Below the pieces are notes generated by a model, which saw nothing but the letters and a program-made list of their open reading frames with translations, did not search any database and had not been told where the DNA came from. Source: Setophaga petechia (lineage: Eukaryota; Chordata; Aves; Passeriformes; Parulidae). Taken from it: a DNA stretch of 64,000 nt. Both the position numbers and the translations under genes were made by a program. The first letter of the stretch is position 1, and each line of letters starts with the position of its first letter. The DNA is taken from the NCBI GenBank assembly GCA_024362935.1, contig JANCRA010000025.1:12550936-12614935 (forward strand), in the 5' to 3' direction. Positions 40,701-47,900 of the stretch are shown here, in pieces.

Positions 40701-43268
40701 TTTCTTCCTCTGCCACTGACCACTCCTCCCCTTACCTCACACTTGTCAAGTCACATCATTTACAGGACTCTCTGCTTGTCTCAGCTACTGTCCTGAATCC
40801 TCATTCAGGACTCTGCCAACTGCACCAATTTGTCAGGAACAAATGATTTGGGATTTAGATCACTTCAAGAATCATCATCAAAGATATTTGTGAAGGTGAT
40901 TTTAATATAATGTTGTAAAAATGTTTGATGGCAAGTCTGTTATTATACAGCACGATCATTCGAACAATACCAAGGCACAAGTAAAAGTTACCAAGAAAAA
41001 ACAACAGTTACTGAGATAAGATCAAAGGTACCAGGGCAGAAATCAAAGTTACCACACCACAGAGTTCTGTGCAGTATCAATCACTTACCAGAGATCTGCT
41101 GCTGGTAAAAGGTCTCTGCTTTGAGAGGCAGCCTTGAGGGTGTCACAGTGCAAGGGGAAATCACTGCCATGCAGCCAGGAGAGCTCAAAGAAGGCTCACT
41201 CAGGCCTTTATTTATAGAATAAAGTGGTTGGCTTGCAGTCAAATTACATGTGATAGTAAAGGTATGCATGAGACTCCTTGTACCCACAACTTACTTTGTT
41301 CCTTGATAAATGAGTCTTGGAAAAGGCGCTCACTATTCATGTGTTAATCGCATGGTTGGTGTTCCAAGCTCATGCCTGGATGCTCACTGGGTCAACTCTG
41401 CTTCTTTGTGGGTTTTCAGAAAGCAGATTGAAACCAGAGGAGCTCTTGGTCCATCCTTTGGAGTCTGAACCAAACTAGATTCGTTTGGTTAAGGGGTTTT
41501 ATTTATTAAACCAGTGGGTAACACTCCCTCTCCTGGAACTGTGAATTTCCTGATCATGAGCATACCAGAGTCTGTGTGTGCATTCACCTGTGTTTTGTAC
41601 TGCCTGCTGGCTTCCCCATGAGGTGTCACAAAGGAAACTTTAGCAGCAGAGTTATTTTTGGGGCAGTTGAGTAGTTGTGCACACTGTACACCTCCCTGCT
41701 CTGGAAACAGATGGGATGTTCTTCTCAGTTGTGCAACTCAAGGAACCTTTGGCCTTCTGGACTGACTTATTTGAGTATTGTAAAGGCCAAAGATGCTGGT
41801 GTGATCACTTTTGGCTTTTCACTTAACCTCAAGGTGGTTAAGTGAAACTCTAAACCAAAAATTTTGCAGTAGTTTATAAGTTTTTTAATCAGTGAACCTG
41901 ATGCTTTTTATCTATTATACCTGGACTTTAAATTCAGGATAGACGTGAAACTTTCTGTTCAGTGGAGTGATTTAATATACAGGGAGCTAATTTGACTTTT
42001 AATTCAGCATAATTTTCTTATCCTCTCTGTACCATCAGTTCCTGGCTTAATGATGTCTATATCTTTCCCCTTATCGTCTAAGTTCTAGGAAAGACTAACA
42101 TTTAGCTCTCCCTTAATAAAGTCTTAACAAAGTACATTTTCATAGCTACCTGTGCATCTTCCTCACTAATTGTGTCTCTTATTGAGCATAGCTACTCCCA
42201 GGTCTTCAAAAGTTGCTCTGCACCTCACTGGAGATATGTTCTGCAGGTTTGAGGAGTCTCAGTCCTTCTTTCTAGTTAAGGAACATTGTCCTGATTATTT
42301 CCAAGGGCACAAATGTTACCATTTTAGTTTCTTTGACATGGGCTGAAGAAAAAAAATAATTGTGACCCCAGAGTGACTTCCCCATTGCCAAGCCCAAGGA
42401 TGATTAAGACCATTTCAGAGAGAAAAATCAGCTGCAAAGTTTGGACTCTTATGCATGCTACTCAGGGCTGGAAGCTGTGCCCTAGGCAATGCTTCATATT
42501 CTTCCCTTCACAGTTGTCTGAAGTGCAGATCTGGACTTGAACTTCTGAGGTTTGCTGGGTGTTTGTGATCTGGGCTTTTGATTCCATTTCCTCTCTTTTT
42601 CCCAACCCTTGGGTAGCTGCCCTTTCTGAGAATGCACGCTGCACACAAGAAACACCCTTCTCAAAAAACACAAACAAAGCAGGAACACTTCTACCTGCTT
42701 AAAAATCACTCAGAGTAGGAACACAGAGAACTGAAAGAGCTTCACCAAGAAGTTTTGTTTCTCTGTAAACCATACATAGGAAACCTTGGCCTCTTCACTC
42801 CCTCAGTGTTTGCTGTATTTATTTCTTTTTCTCCTCTCCAGATTGAGAGTACTTTCTGCCAAACAGAGAAAGGCTTTGTGAGATGAGGGGCAGATCAGAC
42901 TTACACAGCTTGTAGAGTTTGTGCTGCCTCCTTCTGAGGGCTGAAGGCTAATCTCTTCCTCCTCTGCCCTTCCTTCCCTAAAAAGCATCTCTTTTTAGTA
43001 ATATCCCTCTTCTAACCCTTATTTTTTTTGAGAAAGTCTCATAACTGCTCTTGGCAGAACACAGCAGACATCCTGCCACTGGTTTTTCTTCAAAGGGGAA
43101 CAGAGGAAAAAAGCAGAACTGAGTTTTCAAAGGAAATTTGTTGCCAAAGCTGAGGAGCAAATGATAGAAGCGGTGGATGTTCCCCCCAAACCGGGGCTCT
43201 CCCCTCCCGTGGATATTTCCCCGAGCCAGACTCACGTGGGGATTGGCGCTGTCCCTGTCCGAGGCCAT
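1559..43268 (-). CDS. NINJ2: Ninjurin-2, three-exon coding span
   Basis: Ninjurin-2 is a small plasma-membrane protein of the ninjurin family, known as a homophilic adhesion molecule induced in nerve injury. Its paralogue NINJ1 oligomerises to rupture the plasma membrane in lytic cell death. The coding pieces are 43268-43236, 3217-2986 and 1722-1559 (33+232+164 nt), giving 142 residues plus stop, the length I recall for human NINJ2. Visible landmarks are the family core [15 protein letters not shown] near residues 26-40, an amphipathic stretch to about residue 58, a membrane helix at about 65-87, a polar turn with RLNLND at 90-95, a second membrane helix at about 104-126, and the terminal motif [30 protein letters not shown] and QKTG favour NINJ2 over NINJ1. 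Introns are phase 0 and phase 1. The short N-terminus is poorly conserved in the family. The identification is near certain; untranslated exons are not determined. Confidence 0.96.
1723..2985 (-). other. NINJ2: NINJ2 intron 2
   Basis: This is a 1263-bp intron bounded by GTAAGG and a pyrimidine-containing acceptor ending GCACAG. I recognise no repeat or second gene in it. The short open frames here are not convincing. Confidence 0.9.
2986..3217 (-). CDS. NINJ2: NINJ2 coding exon 2 (conserved core and first membrane helix)
   Basis: The acceptor is a pyrimidine-rich tract ending ctccccag before GGCATG, and the donor is ACGG|GTAAGG, leaving phase 1. The exon encodes residues 12-88 and one base of codon 89, including the NHYATKKS core, the amphipathic helices and the first membrane helix. 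The second codon of the exon is an in-frame ATG (residue 13), so a transcript beginning in intron 1 could still make a protein lacking only the first 12 residues. Confidence 0.96.
3375..3965 (-). mobile_element. Solo LTR of an endogenous retrovirus, sense to NINJ2
   Basis: On the minus strand the block starts TGTTCTAGAT and ends GTCTCTCACA, matching the TG...CA ends of retroviral LTRs. It carries a TATA box (TATAAAAG, 3540-3533) followed about 115 bp later by AATAAA (3421-3416), the usual U3-R-U5 order. A 4-bp GTAT flanks both ends (3371-3374 and 3966-3969), a possible target-site duplication of the size typical of ERV1 elements. U3 includes an imperfect internal duplication containing ATTATCCATCTA on the plus strand (about 3890-3960). 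No gag, pol or env reading frame is next to it, so it is probably a solo LTR. Exact ends and family are not certain. It lies 157 bp upstream of NINJ2 exon 2. Confidence 0.72.
3966..8915. other. Intron 1 sequence, mostly unique
   Basis: Apart from the CR1 fragment at 5.5-5.7 kb and a short CA run near 6668-6681, I see no gene, RNA or recognisable repeat. A tandem duplication of GATTCCATG lies near 8401-8419. Confidence 0.5.
5475..5675 (-). mobile_element. CR1 LINE fragment (end of ORF2)
   Basis: On the minus strand the sequence translates to the well-known C-terminal stretch of the CR1 ORF2 reverse-transcriptase protein, including [27 protein letters not shown] and LRGGCSQEG. It is a truncated, inactive copy inside NINJ2 intron 1 and sense-oriented relative to the gene. 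CR1 is the dominant LINE of bird genomes. Boundaries are approximate. Confidence 0.9.
8916..9243. repeat. GC-rich 31-bp minisatellite
   Basis: Nine units of exactly 31 bp start at 8916, 8947, 8978, 9009, 9040, 9071, 9102, 9133 and 9164. The last is expanded to 40 bp by an inserted CTCAGCTCT-type segment, and a further similar unit starts at 9204. The core reads CCCTGGGCTGGCACAGCTCT followed by CCGTGCCCCTG. The plus strand is C-rich and the minus strand G-rich. Because 31 is not a multiple of three, several frames stay open on both strands and give long spurious ORFs of up to 213 codons with periodic protein sequence. These are not genes. Near identity between units suggests recent expansion and likely length variation. 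Confidence 0.95.
9244..9560. repeat. Pyrimidine-rich flank of the minisatellite
   Basis: About 300 bp rich in C and T on the plus strand, with many CTCC and CTTTTC blocks, directly follows the minisatellite. It has no clean repeat unit. It extends the open frames started in the minisatellite but shows no coding pattern. Confidence 0.5.
10440..10600. repeat. Old dispersed amniote repeat fragment
   Basis: The stretch including ACTGGATCAGACCAGAGGTCC, the block around GTAGCAGATG and the phrase AAGCATATAG matches a dispersed repeat I recognise from bird and reptile genomes. I am not sure of its family name. It is diverged and has no coding potential. Boundaries and strand are approximate. Confidence 0.55.
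11113..11144. repeat. Short tandem repeat, 14-bp unit
   Basis: The unit CATGGACATGGACA is repeated slightly more than twice, with a third related CATGGACAC a little downstream (11157). Confidence 0.8.
14137..14275. repeat. 44-bp tandem repeat, about three copies
   Basis: The phrase CCCAGGTCACAGACAAAAAG recurs at 14165, 14209 and 14253, an exact 44-bp period. Each copy also holds a related CCCACACCATCAC segment. The copies differ at a few bases. The open frames over it are by-products of the repeat. Confidence 0.93.
17235..17420 (-). mobile_element. CR1 LINE 3' fragment
   Basis: The plus strand reads GGAGGTCACCAGGTCCAACC near 17255 and then, after a gap, GGAGTCTCCAAAACCTCTCT followed by CAACCTACTGCAATGTTTGG. 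This is the reverse complement of the CR1 3' region. The element is diverged and truncated, and sense-oriented relative to NINJ2. Confidence 0.75.
21057..21112. repeat. Inverted plus direct repeat of 15 bp
   Basis: The 15-mer TTTTTCATATCTAGT occurs at 21062-21076 and 21098-21112. Its exact reverse complement lies between them at 21080-21094. Either outer copy can pair with the middle one, the left pair with only a 3-nt loop. It is AT-rich and in an otherwise unremarkable part of intron 1. Confidence 0.9.
22889..22938. repeat. 22-bp direct duplication
   Basis: ATCCAGACCTTGTGTGGCTC at 22889 is followed 22 bp later by ATCCAGATCTTGTGTGGCTC, and a partial third copy (TCCAG) follows at the same spacing. 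Confidence 0.85.
26685..27398 (-). CDS. Unrecognised 237-codon ORF inside NINJ2 intron 1
   Basis: I do not recognise this protein. The frame is the longest uninterrupted one in the window not caused by a tandem repeat. It is free of stops over about 710 bp in sequence of ordinary composition, where I estimate roughly 6 percent of codons would be stops. There are two methionines, at residues 1 and 127. A hydrophobic run around residues 51-60 ([10 protein letters not shown]) followed by AGCSA-DE resembles a signal peptide with cleavage site, but it sits internally; a second hydrophobic segment is at 127-138. Cysteines are at 21, 49, 63, 112, 219 and 229. It is on the same strand as NINJ2. No promoter, polyadenylation signal or splice structure was established. 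It may be a chance ORF, a decayed processed copy, or a lineage-specific exon. Low confidence that it is expressed. Confidence 0.2.
   Translation of the reverse strand: MGSNSEFQFPKSLVLNSLSSCAHVFLEAFAHINHSLLASGTRREHTASCGLTSHVLLLLTAGCSADEFGEVPLQSGDTKPAYFADIIYASGSLPLSGEVSAALHPWDYQKRCFSSLASKKDISTSQMLFVYLTVLVSAHNLTKLPFQEKQLSKATNTILPRAPHATQAGEFTAVPQKQLTNLLAYSAPNIEDLAREFQTKNTNLVPYLGYFATLYQAKCTASEFFRVVCENSFVVQH
27399..36458. other. Intron 1 sequence, mostly unique
   Basis: No gene, RNA gene or clear mobile element was recognised. T-rich runs occur near 31190-31266. Open frames are short and unremarkable. Confidence 0.45.
36459..37150 (-). mobile_element. Songbird-type LTR with expanded AT tract
   Basis: The plus strand begins TGTGGGGTTCCCAGACAGAG, then TCTGACTCCAT, GAAGGCTAATTTATTATTTTA, and after a long AT stretch AACTTGTGACTCTTTCCAGAG, CACTGATTGGTCATTAAGTC and AACACAGGAGAAGCAAATGA. 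I recognise this order as an LTR abundant in passerine genomes. The likely sense strand is minus, which gives CCAAT (GACCAATCAG, about 36990), a possible AATAAA at 36525-36520 and a CA end. The right edge is uncertain. In copies I know, the AT part is short; here it is nearly 400 bp. No internal retroviral genes are next to it. Confidence 0.72.
36516..36896. repeat. AT-only low-complexity tract inside the LTR
   Basis: About 380 bp are almost purely A and T, built from variants of TATTTTATTATA and its complement, with many short palindromes. It appears to be a local expansion of the A/T segment normally present in this LTR. Confidence 0.9.
37151..40910. other. Intron 1 sequence, mostly unique
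   Basis: No gene, RNA gene or recognisable repeat was found. AT-rich runs occur near 39650-39710. Confidence 0.45.
40911..41523 (-). mobile_element. LTR-like insertion, sense to NINJ2
   Basis: Read on the minus strand the block starts TGTTACCCACTGG and ends TTTTTACAACA, retroviral LTR-style ends. It contains TATAAATAAAG (41216-41206), which could serve as TATA box and polyadenylation signal, followed about 120 bp later by a strong splice donor CTG|GTAAGTGA (edge near 41088). The downstream part is rich in GGTAAC/GGTACC-type repeats typical of a leader. I did not find matching target-site duplications, so the ends are provisional, and I cannot name the family. No retroviral coding region is attached. 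Confidence 0.5.
41524..43159. other. Intron 1 sequence next to exon 1
   Basis: No gene, RNA or clear repeat was recognised. Confidence 0.45.
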
Positions 43269-43560
43269 CCTCGTGAGTGTCCCCAGGTCTGTCCCCAGCA
43301 GCCGGAGGAGCGGAGCGCTCGGTGCTGCCGGAGCTGTGAGCCGGGCAGGGCGCAGCTGCTGGAACAGACCCGCTATTCATGTGCCGGCATCCCGCCCGCC
43401 CTGGCATGGCCTGGGGGCGACACAGGGGCTGGCAGCCCGTTCCTCATTGTCCGGCCAGCCCTGGAACAAGCGGCCCTCTTAGACTTTCCATGACACTCGT
43501 GTGCGCGGCGTGTCGGTGCCACCTCTGCGCGCCCAGCTGAGCCCATGAGCTCACTTGGGC
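43160..43560 (-). promoter_or_regulatory. NINJ2: CpG-enriched promoter region of NINJ2
   Basis: CpG dinucleotides, scarce elsewhere in the window, cluster here around the NINJ2 start codon (43268). A GC box, GGCGGGCGGG on the minus strand, lies at 43400-43391, about 120 bp upstream of the ATG. No clear TATA box is present at a fitting distance. This is the usual picture of a TATA-less CpG promoter. The exact transcription start cannot be read from the sequence. Confidence 0.7.
43236..43268 (-). CDS. NINJ2: NINJ2 coding exon 1 (11 codons)
   Basis: The exon encodes [11 protein letters not shown] and ends CAC|GTGAGT, a strong donor read on the minus strand, in phase 0. The ATG has A at -3 and G at +4, a good Kozak context. 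It lies inside the CpG-enriched patch. The 5' UTR continues to higher coordinates but its start is not visible from sequence. The exon assignment rests on reading-frame agreement with exon 2, the donor and the promoter-like setting, because the encoded residues are not conserved enough to prove it. Confidence 0.85.
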
Positions 43561-43640
43561 AGGGAGCTGGGGATGCAGCCAGGGTACCAAGAGGTTCCTG
43601 GCATGGGCTGAGCAGCCACAGCAGCCATCCCAATCTCTTC

Positions 43641-43665
43641 CCTCTCTCCCTCCCTCCCTCCCCAG
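43641..43665. repeat. CCCT microsatellite
   Basis: A short run of TCCC units on the plus strand (GGGA on minus) sits upstream of the CpG-enriched patch. Confidence 0.85.
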
Positions 43666-46600
43666 CACACAGCAGAACTTACAGATGAAAAACCAAAAGG
43701 CAAAGAAAAATCCACCAAGTTGTGCCTGCTAGTTGCTGCTGCTAAGATAGTGTTACATCTCAGAGAAAATTCATTCTTTTAACAGCCCCTTCTTCTCCTT
43801 TTTCTCCCCAGCCAAAATGCCCTTCCTTTTCCCTCCCCAACGGTTTTTTTTTTTAGTTGAATTTGATATGTCTGGTTTTAGCTGAAATGAAAACTTTCTT
43901 CTCGCTGAAGTTAAAAACAACTGCGAATGACACTGGAATGGAAATGTGTGCAGCCAGAATCAAGTCACAGTGTGGAAAAACATGTTGTTATTATTATTAG
44001 GTGGGTTCCTCAGGCAGAAATATCAGCAATAATTCTCTAGATTTTTGAGAAAGTGCTACTTTGTGCTACTTGCAAATCAGGTGGGCATGTTTGGCTTTTG
44101 AAGGAGAATTTCTGTAGTTACAGTAGCATAGAAAATTTATGGTAAGGAATATATTCTGTTTAAACAGTTCAGCCAAATGCATGTTCTAATACTCCAGCCT
44201 GCCTAAAAGTGCTGACAAGTCTGTCAGTAGATGATCCTGTTGCATTGATGCTTCCCAGCAAAAGGCCTCATTTTGCAGTGAAAATACTAGTGCTTAGTAC
44301 TGCAAGTTCATTTCAAAGTGCTGATGAATGTAACCTCTCTGCATTCCTCTTATACAGCTTTTTTTTTTTTTTTTTAATGTACAGATGCATGAGCTGAAGC
44401 AGTGGGATGTGTTTGGGGACTGGTCTAGTGTTACACAGGAAAACAGGGCTGGGATACAGCTCATTTCATCTTTAGGATCTGGCCTAAGGCTGAAAGCCCA
44501 TCAGGAACCATTAGGCTGATTCTATAATCAAAAGCCACCACCAAGGTTCCTACTTTTGAATGAAAATTGAGGTCCCTGCTTCTTGTTATCACTGAAGTGA
44601 TTGTTTGAATTCTGCAGGGAAGTGCAGGTGAGGGGAAAGAGGTTACTCATTGCTGCTCTCTAACACATGTTGGCTTTTGCCTTGTTTTTTTTTTTCATAG
44701 TATAAAGAGCATTTAACCCCAAATGCAGCTATCTGCTGCTGTTGTTGACTTGCTGGACTGATAGGAACCTATATGTTAACTAAAATTCTCTGTGAGAATA
44801 CTATTGTACAGATGCTAATTTAGATAATTGCCTGCTTTAATTTACTTTTTTTTTTTACTGTCATCTATAAAAAGATGTTATGGTTAATCAAGTTATAAAT
44901 ATATGTTGTTTATTAATGGATAATTTACCTTGGGTGGGTGCCAATAGTGTACATTAAGGCATTCCTGGGAGTTAAAAGGGCTTCATCTTGTACAGGTCCT
45001 TTGTGAACAGGCTTCCAGCAAACAGCCCATGAAAGCTGGCCAAAGATTTTTTGAGTTTCCATATAGCACAAAACCAACTACAAAATATTTTCTAGTGGTC
45101 AGACAGGAATGAAATATCTATGATTTCATTTAGTAGACGAACAAATATTACCAGTGCACAAATTTCAAGCAGGACTGCATGATATATAACCATGTGTCTT
45201 TTGGAACTATTTTTTCTGACTATATCTAAATGCCATGCTAGGAGTTTTTTCTTTTAACACACTCTCCACAGAGGTATTGCAAAGAGTAGTAATCTTGTAC
45301 TATGTCCTCAGAGTAACTACAGAAATGAGTCAAAACTTATGGCAACCCTTCTAAGTCCTTCAATCAAACCAGGTCCTCACTGCCATCTCCCAGGACAACA
45401 TGAGAGAGGCTTTCTGCCTCCCTGGAAGTCTCAGGAACCAAACACATTAAAATGAGAAAACTCCAAATAACAAAATTACTCTTGGAAATGCTTTGTCTAT
45501 GTCATTAATAGCAAAGCTCAGGGCCAAAAAATGTGAGGAGAGAAGGGAGTTTATTTTAAATTGGGTTGTAATAGCTGCCCAAGAAAGGAGTGTCTCAATG
45601 AACACAGTTATTTAGATATACTTGTTTCTAAATGTGATTACAAAGAGCCACATTTTCCAAAATATCTTTCCAGTAACTGTTAATTATGATGCAAGAATGC
45701 ACAATTGTAATGGTCCAAAAACTCAGGCACAGAACATGCAGCCCAGCTTGCAGAAGGAATTGTGACATGAGGAGTAGCACTCATCAGTTTCAGATTAAGC
45801 AGCCCCTGAACTCCCTTCTTTAGCATAACATAAGTGGGACACCTTTGAAACCAGGCTGTTCTAATGGGTGTTAATTGATTGATTGGAGAGCTTTTCTGGT
45901 ACAGCATGCTGGAGCAGAAATGGATGGCATGGGGGAAGAGCAGTGATCCCTGAAAGGAGGGTGGGGAGTATCTGGGCCATGACGGAAAACAAGTCCATGA
46001 TTTTCCTTGTGAGATCAGCCCAGAGCAGAGGGGAGGCTCAGTGGATCAGCCCCACTCATTGGGAGCAGCACACAGGGCAGAGTTGCTCATTTCCATTTCC
46101 ATCCCCATCCTCTCCCCTCCCTTATGCCAGCCCAAGCGCTTGTGCAGCTACCCAAGCAACCAGACAGAACTTCTTCCAGCTGGAAGGGAAAACAAAGTTG
46201 CAGGCTATTTTTCTGGCTGGGATCAGCTCCCTGACCTGGTTCTGCACATAAGTGAGCAAACACTTCCACTGGCAGCAGGGAGGGCGTCCGGTGGGAAATG
46301 GAAAAAGCAGCTGGGAGTGGAGGAGGGTGGGGATGTTGGATGTGAGAGCACAGCTCTGCAGGGCTGGTGCCCCTGCTGGGGCTGCCTCTCACAGGCAGCT
46401 TGGGGAGAAGAGCAGAAATCCGTGGGCTGCAGCTCTATCCAGCAGAGACACCCTGCAGCAGAAAGCAGCCATGCTCATGAAGGCTGGGTTCTCTGCAGAA
46501 ATGCTCTCCTCTCCACTCTCAGATTTGTTGCAGCACTTCAGAGAGTATCCAAGATGGAACAGTTTCAGCAGGACAACTGCACATCTCACAGGGAGGCTTC

Positions 46601-47474
46601 ACTTCTTAACGCTTGACAGGCCCTCTTGTATTGCAAAAGTGGGTTGGGTTTGGTTTTGGGACACTCTTTCTCCACCCTGTAATTCTGGGTGACCTCTGCT
46701 CTATGTCAGGAAACAAGAGTGCTGTGGGTGCATTCACCTGACTGCCCAGGGAGATAAGAATACAGCCTGACCTGTTCAGCCTTACAGAATGAAAACCAAG
46801 AGGGATCCCCATGCCAGTTACTGAACTGGAAAACTCCAGAGAGAGGGAAATGCAGCAATAGCACAGGAACTAATTAATAAACTGGCCAAGAAAAAATGCT
46901 GGGTTAGAAAGTACAGGAAGGTTCTTGGCTGCCTAAGTGCTCATGTTCTGAAGAAACCAGCCAGTGAGAGCAGCAAGGACAAGCAAGTGAACCAGACTGG
47001 GGATGGAGTTTGCCACAGGGATCACCTGTGACAGCCAGGGACTGCCCCTGCCAACCCTTCTTGTCCCAGCTCCTCTTTTCTGTGTTTCAGAACACAGAAA
47101 AAGAAACAAAAGCTTGAAAAGGTGGAAAAGCAAAGCTCAGCAGAACTGCAGTGCATGCTACTGTAGTGAAGGCAAGTGCCTAGGTAGGCAAAGGCTCATT
47201 TTCTGTGGTTTCTTTAGGAATATTAGTCCTTTTAATTATTGGTAGGCTTACAGCTCCTGGTTGGCCAGACTAGCTTCACCTGTTAGAGGAGAGAGCCACA
47301 GAGAACAGCCCAGTGTTTGGAAGAGTAATTCATAATCTCAAGGAAGGCTCTGAAAGCAAGGAGCACACACGTGCAAACAGTACTCCAAAAATTCTCCCAG
47401 AGGGTGAAAAATGAACATGTATGTCTCCAACGAATCATTAAATTTTATGAAAGCAAAGCTAGAAAGGATATTAA
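43666..47474. other. Upstream flank of NINJ2
   Basis: No gene was recognised. A 17-T run lies at 44359-44375. A GC-richer part at 46.0-46.7 kb stays open in several frames, up to 191 codons, but the translations lack any recognisable domain. Confidence 0.45.
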
Positions 47475-47900
47475 AGAATCACCCATCCCTTCTCCAGCTC
47501 CAAGAGCACAGCAGGTCAGGGGTATCTGCCCTGGTAACACAGATGTTGATCCAGCCTGCTTTGAAAGTGCCCCAGACATGTTGATTTCCAAGGCAACCTG
47601 TCCCAGTGCTTCAGTAACACCATTCTAACAGTTACAAGTGGTTTTGGTAATACTTAATAAAAGAAAAAAATGTCCCTGCTGCAATTTTAGCCTGTTATTC
47701 TTATCCTCTCCACGTGGGAGAGAAGAGATTATTTCCTTCCTCTTTGCTACAGTTGTTTACATTTTTGAGGACTGTTATCATGTCTCTGCTCAGTCTTCTC
47801 TGTATTTAAGAAAACAAAAATTCTTTTGCTGTCTCCTCATAGGTTATATTTCATAGGTCTCTGAGTGCTCTTGTTGCTATCTGAACTCTTTCCTGTTGAA
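47475..47900 (-). mobile_element. CR1 LINE fragment, diverged
   Basis: The plus strand carries CR1 3'-region phrases in reverse complement: CAAGGCAACCTGTCCCAGTG, then TTGCTACAGTTGTTTACAT, GACTGTTATCATGTCTCTGC, CAGTCTTCTCTGTATTTAAG and CTCCTCATAGGTTATATTTC. The order matches CR1 from its 3' end inward, so the element is on the minus strand. It is old and truncated. Confidence 0.8.

Noticed and set aside
43090..43493. Overlapping 100-110-codon ORFs around the NINJ2 start
   Set aside because: CpG- and GC-rich promoter sequence has few stop codons; none has a recognisable domain. The frame starting at 43407 would be an overlapping upstream ORF only if transcription starts above it, which is unknown.
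46041..46692. ORFs of 191 and 146 codons on the plus strand
   Set aside because: They overlap in different frames in a GC-richer patch, with low-complexity, domain-free translations and no splice or promoter context.
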